A stretch of DNA of 18,243 nucleotides from an uncultured Collinsella sp. (GTDB taxonomy: Bacteria; Actinomycetota; Coriobacteriia; Coriobacteriales; Coriobacteriaceae), in assembly GCA_902488525.1 (NCBI GenBank), contig CABTWP010000041.1:1-18243 (forward strand), read 5' to 3'. Below, in pieces: positions 13,691 through 18,243 of the stretch (position 1 is its first letter; each line of letters starts with the position of its first letter). The notes under the pieces are model-generated. The model saw nothing but the letters and a program-made list of their open reading frames with translations, searched no databases and was not told the DNA's origin. Made by a program: the position numbers and the translations under genes.

Positions 13691-14485
13691 ATGTTTAAAC
13701 TGATTGCATCCGATATGGACGGCACACTGCTTGACGAAAACGGCCAGGTGCCTCCCGAGACCTACGAATTGATTCTGGCGCTACACGAGCATGGCGTGCA
13801 TTTCGCCGCATCGTCAGGTCGTCGCTACGATCGCCTGTGTGAGTTCTTTGCGCCCGTTCGCGACAAGATGGACTTTGTTGCCGCTAACGGCGCCCAAGTC
13901 TACGCCGACGGTAAGATGGTAGACCGTGAGGTGTATTCGCACCTGGCGATTCGAAGGCTCGCCCAAGCCGTCAGGACGTTTCCCAATCTGCATCTTGCGC
14001 TCTTTGACCGAACCAAGTCCTTCTTGCTCGATGACGAGTGCAAGTTCGTGCGTGAGGTCGATAAGGACCTTCCCAATGCCGAGCGCATTTGGGAGCTGCC
14101 CGATCCCAGCGTAAATATCATCAAGGCGAGTATCTTTTGCGATGACTGTGCCGTTATGGACAGTGCCTACGTACTGCAGCGCGAGCTTGGCCAGCTTTTT
14201 ACCTTTGCGCCTTCTGGAAACGCATGGATCGATGCCATGCAGCCTGGTGTGTCGAAGGCCTCGGGAATCGAGCAGCTCATGGAGCACTATGGCGTCGAAC
14301 GCGACGAGGTCATGGCGTTTGGCGACTCGATGAACGACTACGAGATCATTCGCTTTGTCGGCACGGGCTGCGCGATGGAAAATGCGCGCCCCGCGCTCAA
14401 GGCGGTGGCCGATCGCGTCGTAGGCTGCAACCGCGACCACGCCGTTCAGCATGAGCTCCGTCGCGTGCTGGAGAGTCTCTCCTAA
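13691..14485 (+). CDS. Cof-type HAD-IIB family phosphatase
   Basis: HAD-IIB (Cof-like) proteins are cytosolic Mg-dependent phosphatases acting on sugar phosphates, nucleotides or cofactors. All four HAD motifs are present in the 264-residue product: DMDGT with nucleophile Asp8 and Asp10, Ser41-Ser42 in AASSGRR, Lys189 in GVSKASGIEQL, and GDSMND with Asp212 and Asp216. The segment between about residues 80 and 185 is the C2B cap that sets specificity; the substrate cannot be read from sequence. ATG 13691 has AAGGGAG 7 nt upstream, buried in a long hairpin. It is a single-gene unit flanked by inverted REP-like repeats and convergent with the second HAD gene, from which it differs enough not to be a recent duplicate. 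Confidence 0.92.
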   Translation: MFKLIASDMDGTLLDENGQVPPETYELILALHEHGVHFAASSGRRYDRLCEFFAPVRDKMDFVAANGAQVYADGKMVDREVYSHLAIRRLAQAVRTFPNLHLALFDRTKSFLLDDECKFVREVDKDLPNAERIWELPDPSVNIIKASIFCDDCAVMDSAYVLQRELGQLFTFAPSGNAWIDAMQPGVSKASGIEQLMEHYGVERDEVMAFGDSMNDYEIIRFVGTGCAMENARPALKAVADRVVGCNRDHAVQHELRRVLESLS

Positions 14486-14487
14486 TC

Positions 14488-14592
14488 CGGCAGATGGGGA
14501 CGTTCCTTTTCTGCCGACAGTGGGGGACAGTCCTTGCAGCTTTTTGCGAAGAGTGTCCCCAGTGACTAGTCGTTTAAGAATGTCCCCAATGA
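14488..14592 (-). repeat. REP-like element B, composite, inverted relative to element A
   Basis: Four GGGGAC/GTCCCC cores occur in 105 bp between the convergent HAD genes. CGGCAG (14488-14493) and CTGCCG (14511-14516) enclose ATGGGGACGTTCC. GGGGACA (14523-14529) can pair with TGTCCCC (14554-14560). Bases 14549-14592 are the inverted copy of element A, including GACTAGTC. On the plus strand the longer stems might also stop convergent transcription, though no clean U-tract is present. Confidence 0.8.
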
Positions 14593-14603
14593 TTGATTAA
14601 TGA

Positions 14604-15446
14604 CTAGGCGAGGGCGGCCATGATGGTGCGGGCGACGCCGTCGTGGTCGTTGTCGTATTCGGTGATGGCGTCGGCGGCCTCGCGATCTTCGGGCTCGGCG
14701 TTGATCATGGCCATGCCGTGGCCCGCTGCCTGTAGCATGGGGATGTCGTTGATGTTGTCGCCGAACGCCCAGGCGTCGGCGAGACGCTCGCCCAGGTGCT
14801 CGCATAACCACGTGAGGGCCGTCCCCTTGGTGGCGCCCTCACCCATGACCTCGATATTCATGGCGTACGAACGCGTGACCTCAATGCCTCCGAGCGTGTC
14901 GAGCTCTGCTGCGATGGCGTCGCGATCGGCCGGGTCGTGCCAGTACATGGCGATGCGTTCGAGCGTCTCGACCTCGTCGATCTTGCTGTCGATATCCATG
15001 TCGATCGGTGTTCGTGTGCGCTTGAGCGAAGCCGCGATGTGAGGGTCGCCGCCACAGAACTCATCCAGACGCCCGTATAGCGAGCGGGGGAGGAAGCACT
15101 GCCCATCCGCGAAGATATCGAAGGTCACATCGTGGCCGGCGGCAATGCGATGGATGCGGTGGGCAATGCCACGGTCGAGCGGACGGCTCAAGATGCACGT
15201 GGCGCGTGAGGCATCGGTAGGCGCATCTTCGTCGAGCTGCCAGACGCTGGCACCATTGGCGCAGACCGCGTAGTGCACGGCAGGATGGGCGAGGATAGGC
15301 TCAAAGATGCCCGACAGCGGGCGCCCCGTGCAGGGCACAAACTCAATACCGCGGCGCGCAAGCTCGTCGAGCATTGCCCAAGTGGCGTCGCTCATCTGCT
15401 TATCGCTCGTCAGCAGCGTTCCATCCATATCGGAAAACACAATCAT
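14604..15446 (-). CDS. HAD-IIB family hydrolase (Cof-like)
   Basis: This is a second HAD-IIB phosphatase, 280 residues. Motif I is SDMDGTLLTSD with Asp6 and Asp8, motif II Thr40 in PCTGRP, motif III Lys207 in GATKGTAL, and motif IV GDNINDIPML with Asp230 and Asp234. The cap region between about residues 80 and 200 differs from that of the neighbour at 13691, arguing for a different substrate. Start 15446 is supported by an AAAGGG Shine-Dalgarno about 9 nt upstream on the minus strand. It lies 86 nt downstream of citrate synthase but beyond that gene's terminator, so it may depend on read-through or a promoter in the gap. It converges with the other HAD gene. Confidence 0.92.
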   Translation of the reverse strand: MIVFSDMDGTLLTSDKQMSDATWAMLDELARRGIEFVPCTGRPLSGIFEPILAHPAVHYAVCANGASVWQLDEDAPTDASRATCILSRPLDRGIAHRIHRIAAGHDVTFDIFADGQCFLPRSLYGRLDEFCGGDPHIAASLKRTRTPIDMDIDSKIDEVETLERIAMYWHDPADRDAIAAELDTLGGIEVTRSYAMNIEVMGEGATKGTALTWLCEHLGERLADAWAFGDNINDIPMLQAAGHGMAMINAEPEDREAADAITEYDNDHDGVARTIMAALA

Positions 15447-15470
15447 TCGATGCAGCCCTTTCTACTGGCA

Positions 15471-15509
15471 TAAAAGCGTGGCCGAGGGCGGTGATGCCCT
15501 GGCCACGCT
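15471..15509 (-). terminator. Intrinsic terminator after citrate synthase
   Basis: AGCGTGGCC (15475-15483) pairs with GGCCACGCT (15501-15509), with inner AGGGC/GCCCT. On the minus strand the stem is followed by TTTTA (15475-15471 side). It is 23 nt beyond the citrate synthase stop and just upstream of the HAD start at 15446. Confidence 0.85.
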
Positions 15510-15532
15510 CGGGTTCTATAACGGTCTGCGTC

Positions 15533-16951
15533 CTAACGATCGGCGAGCGGCTTGTACTCCAGCGGCTCGATAACCGGGCGATACGCGGGACGGATGATGC
15601 GGTGCGCGCAGAAGAGCTCTTCCATGCGGTGTGCCGACCAGCCGGCCATGCGGGCGACGGCGAACAGCGGCGTAAAGAGCGTCTCGGGCACGCCGAGCAT
15701 CTTGTAGATAAAGCCCGTGTACAGGTCGATGTTGGCGCAGATGGGCTTGGTCATGCCGTGATCGCGCATCACTTGCGGGGCCAGGCGCTCGATGCGCTCG
15801 ATGAGCGCGAACTCCTCGCCCAGGTCCTTCTTGGCTGCCAGCGAGCGCGCGTAACGACGGCACACCTCGGCACGCGGGTCGCTCAGCGTGTAGACGGCGT
15901 GGCCCATGCCGTAGATGAGGCCCGTGCCGTCGAAGGCCTGCTTGTCGAGGATCTTGCTCAGGTAGGCTGCGACCTCGTCCTCGTCCTCCCAATTGGAGAC
16001 ATGCGCACGGATGTCCTCGTGCATGGACACGACCTTGGCGTTGGCGCCGCCGTGGCGCGGGCCCTTGAGCGAGCCGATAGCTGCGGCGTAGGCGGAATAC
16101 GGGTCGGTGGCCGAGGAGGACAGCACGCGGCAGGCGAACGTGGAGTTATTGCCGCCGCCGTGCTCGGCATGCAGCATAAGCATCACGTCGAGCAGCATGG
16201 CTTCGTCGCGGGTGAATGCCATGCCGCCGCGCAACACCTGTAGGATGGTCTCAGCGGTGGAGAGGCCGGGTGTGGGGTGCGGCACATGAACCTCGGAGCC
16301 GCGGCGCTTGGCGACCGAGGCCATATGCGCGAAGGCGGCGATGCGGGGGAGACGGGCGAGCATGGAGATGGCGACGTCGATTTCGTGTTCGGGTGTAATG
16401 GCGTCGGGCTCGGCGTCGAAGGCGTAGAGCAGCAGCACGGCGCGCTGAAGCACATTCATGATGCTCGACGACACCGTGGTCATGGGGAACTCACGGACGT
16501 ATTCGTCGCTCAGGTGCCTAAAAGCACCCAGGCGTCCGCAAAAACCGTCGAGTTCCTCTTTGGTGGGCAGCGAGCCCGTGATGAGCAGATAGGCGACCTC
16601 TTCGTAGCCGTAGCGGTTCTCGGCCTGGGCGTTGTTGACCAGATCCTCGATGCTGTAGCCACGAAGCGTGAGCTTGCCCTGATCGGGCACGACTTTGCCG
16701 TCGACCTTGTTGTAGCCGTGCACGTCCGAGATGCGGGTAAGGCCCGCGACCACGCCCGAGCCGTCGGCATTGCGCAGGCCGCGCTTGACGTTGTGCTCTA
16801 CGAACAGGTCCTCGTCGTACGGGGCGGTCGGCAGGCCGTGGTAGAGGTTTTCGCTTTCGGGCGAAATCTGGCGGCTTGCTTCGTAATCCAGAACCAGTCG
16901 GCTCAGGTGGTCGTCGAAGCGATAGTAGATTTTCTTGGCGTCGTAGGCCAT
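15533..16951 (-). CDS. gltA: Citrate synthase family protein
   Basis: Citrate synthase condenses oxaloacetate and acetyl-CoA to citrate. The 472-residue protein holds the catalytic triad of the family: His300 in KGPRHGGAN, His351 in GMGHAVYTLSDPRAEV, and Asp409 in CANIDLYTGF. LHAEHGGGNNSTFACRV (260-276) is the conserved helix before the active site. The GMGHAVY form, instead of GFGHRVY, is the one I associate with citrate synthases of anaerobic Gram-positive bacteria. A ~45-residue N-terminal extension precedes the core. A 2-methylcitrate synthase activity cannot be excluded. Start 16951 has GGAGAGGAG 6 nt upstream. The ACT gene ends 77 nt upstream on the same strand, so the two may be one operon. 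No other TCA-cycle gene is in the window, so a role in glutamate precursor supply is an inference. Confidence 0.93.
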   Translation of the reverse strand: MAYDAKKIYYRFDDHLSRLVLDYEASRQISPESENLYHGLPTAPYDEDLFVEHNVKRGLRNADGSGVVAGLTRISDVHGYNKVDGKVVPDQGKLTLRGYSIEDLVNNAQAENRYGYEEVAYLLITGSLPTKEELDGFCGRLGAFRHLSDEYVREFPMTTVSSSIMNVLQRAVLLLYAFDAEPDAITPEHEIDVAISMLARLPRIAAFAHMASVAKRRGSEVHVPHPTPGLSTAETILQVLRGGMAFTRDEAMLLDVMLMLHAEHGGGNNSTFACRVLSSSATDPYSAYAAAIGSLKGPRHGGANAKVVSMHEDIRAHVSNWEDEDEVAAYLSKILDKQAFDGTGLIYGMGHAVYTLSDPRAEVCRRYARSLAAKKDLGEEFALIERIERLAPQVMRDHGMTKPICANIDLYTGFIYKMLGVPETLFTPLFAVARMAGWSAHRMEELFCAHRIIRPAYRPVIEPLEYKPLADR

Positions 16952-17028
16952 GCGCGCTCCTCTCCGGTTCGCTTTGGGGCCGCGCGCTTGGACGATATGA
17001 CGTCAAGCTGCCCCGAGCGGCCTGTTCG

Positions 17029-17316
17029 CTACAGGCGATACATAAAGTTAAAGACGTCCTCACGCTGAATGGACACGTTGACGCCCGAAAGCTCGCCGGC
17101 CTCGGCCAGCGCCTTCTGCAGCTCGGCGAAGTCGAGCTTGGACTCGGCGGTGTCGGCCAGCATGGTCATGGTGAAGATGTCCTCGATAATGGACTGCGTG
17201 ATGTCGCGGATGTCGACGTTGGCCTCGCCTAGGACACGGGTGACGCCGGCGACGATGCCGGGGCGGTTCTTGCCAAGGACGGTGATGACGATACGGGAGG
17301 ACGAGATCTCGGCCAT
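17029..17316 (-). CDS. ACT domain protein, UPF0237 family
   Basis: The 95-residue product is a single ACT domain, a small ligand-binding fold that usually senses amino acids. RIVITVLGKNRPGIVAGVTRVL (8-29), NVDIRDITQSIIEDIFTMTMLAD (33-55) and the C-terminal IQREDVFNFMYRL (83-95) match the UPF0237 pattern, in which the end reads like IQHEDIFNxMHRI. In many Gram-positive bacteria this gene precedes the UPF0210/PFL-like (DUF711) gene; here it is followed by citrate synthase instead. Start 17316 has GAAAGGG 6 nt upstream. Function is not established for the family; it presumably acts as a soluble regulator or partner of a neighbouring enzyme. Confidence 0.88.
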   Translation of the reverse strand: MAEISSSRIVITVLGKNRPGIVAGVTRVLGEANVDIRDITQSIIEDIFTMTMLADTAESKLDFAELQKALAEAGELSGVNVSIQREDVFNFMYRL

Positions 17317-17363
17317 GGGAAACCCTTTCGCGTGATTGCGGCGCGCGCGGGGCGCTCCGCTAC

Positions 17364-17386
17364 GGTACAGTGTTCATCATTGTACC
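17364..17386. promoter_or_regulatory. Inverted repeat GGTACA-N11-TGTACC upstream of the ACT gene
   Basis: GGTACA (17364-17369) and TGTACC (17381-17386) are perfect inverted arms separated by 11 nt. On the minus strand the second arm overlaps a -10-like TACAAT (17379-17384), 62 nt before the ACT start, with no convincing -35. It could be an operator. The rest of the 306-nt gap 17317-17622 holds only the rpmE promoter and leader; 17400-17505 shows nothing I can identify. Confidence 0.35.
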
Positions 17387-17509
17387 TGTCTGGCGCCAAA
17401 AGGGGTGTGCTTACTGCGGCGTTACACGTCTGCAACATGGGTGAAGGCTCGTCGGGGTGCGTGCTCGCTGCGGTTGGCCACGCCGCCCTGCACAAAGACC
17501 GTGAACCTT

Positions 17510-17538
17510 TTGTGGGACGCGCGACGCCGTGGTACCAT
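17510..17538 (+). promoter_or_regulatory. Candidate rpmE promoter
   Basis: TTGTGG (17510-17515) and TACCAT (17533-17538) are spaced by 17 nt, giving a start near 17545 and a leader of about 78 nt before rpmE. The hexamers match consensus at three and four of six positions, so the call rests mainly on spacing and position. Confidence 0.45.
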
Positions 17539-17550
17539 AGCCAAGTTTGT

Positions 17551-17615
17551 TGTCTTGGTCGGAAACCAAGACGCCTTATGCGCTGATCGGTAACCAGCGC
17601 CTGACCAATAAGGAG
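17551..17615 (+). ncRNA. Structured rpmE leader, candidate L31 autoregulatory RNA
   Basis: Hairpin 1 pairs GTCTTGGT (17552-17559) with ACCAAGAC (17565-17572) around CGGAA. Hairpin 2 pairs GCGCTG (17580-17585) with CAGCGC (17595-17600). An alternative helix pairs TTGGTC (17555-17560) with GACCAA (17603-17608), which is exclusive with hairpin 1 and abuts the Shine-Dalgarno AAGGAG (17610-17615). Leaders upstream of L31 genes have been proposed as autoregulatory motifs in several phyla by comparative genomics; I recall one described for Coriobacteria but cannot verify a match here. Confidence 0.55.
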
Positions 17616-17622
17616 TCCTACC

Positions 17623-18048
17623 ATGAAGCAGGGTATCCATCCCCAGTATGTCGAGTGCACGGTGACGTGCTCCTGCGGCAACACCTTCAAGACGCACGCT
17701 ACCGTGTCTGAGATGAAGGTCGAGCTTTGCAACGAGTGCCACCCGTTCTACACCGGCCAGCAGAAGTTCGTCGACACCGGTGGACGCGTCCAGCGCTTCG
17801 CCGACAAGTTCGGTGGCGCCGCTGCCGCCCAGCTCAAGAAGGCTGAGGAGGCCAAGGCTGCCAAGGCTGCCAAGGCTGCTGAGGCCGAGGCCGCTCGCAA
17901 GGCCGCCGCTGAGGCTAAGGCTGCCGAGAAGGCCAAGCGTGCTGCTAAGTTTGCCGAGGAGGCTGCCAAGCAGGCCGCCGAGGCTCCCGCAGAGGCTCCC
18001 GTCGAGGAGGCCGCTGCCGAGGCCGAGACCACCGAGGCTGCTGAGTAA
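17623..18048 (+). CDS. rpmE: 50S ribosomal protein L31 with long Ala/Lys/Glu tail
   Basis: L31 bridges the 50S central protuberance and the 30S head. The first ~70 residues are the complete L31: MKQGIHPQYVECTVTCSCGN at the N-terminus, zinc ligands Cys16, Cys18, Cys36 and Cys39 in CSC…CNEC, then HPFYTGQQKFVDTGGRVQRF. This is the zinc-containing (C+) form. Residues from about 70 to 141 are extra: AAKAAK-type repeats rich in Ala, Lys and Glu, turning acidic at the end (EAAAEAETTEAAE), likely a long helix. The doubled length is unusual outside this lineage. ATG 17623 has AAGGAG 7 nt upstream. It is a single-gene unit with its own promoter, leader and terminator. Confidence 0.96.
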   Translation: MKQGIHPQYVECTVTCSCGNTFKTHATVSEMKVELCNECHPFYTGQQKFVDTGGRVQRFADKFGGAAAAQLKKAEEAKAAKAAKAAEAEAARKAAAEAKAAEKAKRAAKFAEEAAKQAAEAPAEAPVEEAAAEAETTEAAE

Positions 18049-18081
18049 ATAGCTCGCCGAGGAATCGCTCGCATTCATGGC

Positions 18082-18126
18082 AAAAGGGCCGTGCATCCGT
18101 TTGGGTGCGCGGCCCTTTTCTTTTTA
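18082..18126 (+). terminator. Intrinsic terminator of rpmE
   Basis: AAAAGGGCCG (18082-18091) pairs with CGGCCCTTTT (18110-18119), and the stem continues through seven more pairs (two G·U) to a GTTT loop at 18099-18102. CTTTTTA follows. It is 33 nt past the rpmE stop and may work on both strands because of the A/T ends. Confidence 0.93.
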
Positions 18127-18193
18127 TTGGTGCAGGCTAACCCGTTCCCATTGCACCAGATTGGTGCGAAGGGGACGGGTTGGTTTGCACCAA
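18127..18193. repeat. 67-nt near-perfect inverted repeat with GGGGAC core (REP-like element C)
   Basis: TTGGTGCA (18127-18134) pairs with TGCACCAA (18186-18193). The stem goes on through GGCT/GGTT (mostly G·U), AACCCGT/ACGGGTT (18139-18145 with 18175-18181), TCCC/GGGG, one A·A mismatch, and TTGCACCA/TGGTGCGA to a 3-nt loop at 18159-18161. That is about 31 pairs with a single mismatch. The 3' arm contains GGGGACGGGTTGG, sharing the core of the other elements. Confidence 0.85.
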
Positions 18194-18243
18194 ATGGCAG
18201 AGTGACGGCGTTTTCCCAGATAAAACCTGCCAAAATAAACCTG
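18194..18243. repeat. Window edge with a short direct repeat
   Basis: ATAAAACCTG (18220-18229) and ATAAACCTG (18235-18243) form a direct repeat of about 15-nt period running off the window end. It may be the start of a longer intergenic repeat array. No gene is visible in this stretch. Confidence 0.3.

Noticed and set aside
13691..15446. The two HAD genes as a recent tandem duplication
   Set aside because: They lie on opposite strands, and outside the HAD motifs their caps and lengths differ; shared family membership is the simpler reading.
15374..17068. Plus-strand open frames opposite citrate synthase
   Set aside because: They are shadows of a gene with an intact catalytic triad on the minus strand.

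Overview
The window is a 18.2 kb piece of a GC-rich bacterial chromosome. Gene content (rpmJ end-rpsM-rpsK-rpsD-rpoA-rplQ-truA), strong Shine-Dalgarno sites, Ala/Lys/Glu-rich tails on L17 and L31, and dispersed intergenic repeats with a GGGGAC core suggest an actinobacterium of the Coriobacteriia, probably Collinsella-like. That assignment is inference from family knowledge, not a database match. The first 22 bases are not genomic: they match the end of the Illumina TruSeq read-2 adapter, so the contig begins with untrimmed adapter fused to the last codons of rpmJ.

Layout. Bases 24-2931 (+) are the end of the ribosomal-protein/RNA polymerase alpha operon, closed by a strong intrinsic terminator; truA follows directly. 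Bases 4010-5050 (+) encode a cysteine-rich, divergent family-2 glycosyltransferase-like protein, followed by the arginine repressor argR (5183-5620). Two back-to-back terminators separate argR from a convergent class A penicillin-binding protein (5808-8012, -). Divergent from it is a U32 family protein (8175-10133, +), then tyrS (10230-11441, +), adenine deaminase (11664-13484, +) and a Cof-type HAD phosphatase (13691-14485, +). On the minus strand lie a second HAD phosphatase (14604-15446), citrate synthase (15533-16951) and an ACT-domain protein of the UPF0237 type (17029-17316). rpmE (17623-18048, +) closes the coding part, behind a structured leader.

How the parts work together. Most genes are housekeeping: translation (ribosomal proteins, TyrRS, TruA, the U32 RNA-modification candidate), transcription (alpha), cell wall (PBP), purine salvage (adenine deaminase), and amino-acid/central metabolism (ArgR, citrate synthase, ACT protein). 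They are not one pathway.

I see no CRISPR array, phage, transposase or obvious defence system. The less ordinary material is non-coding: (i) REP-like elements with GGGGAC cores at four loci, including an inverted pair of 44-bp repeats flanking the HAD gene at 13691 and a 67-nt near-perfect hairpin at 18127-18193; (ii) a 23-bp hairpin that buries the Shine-Dalgarno of that HAD gene; (iii) a terminator-like hairpin between the putative ade promoter and its start codon; and (iv) an rpmE leader with mutually exclusive pairings next to its Shine-Dalgarno, a candidate L31 autoregulatory RNA.
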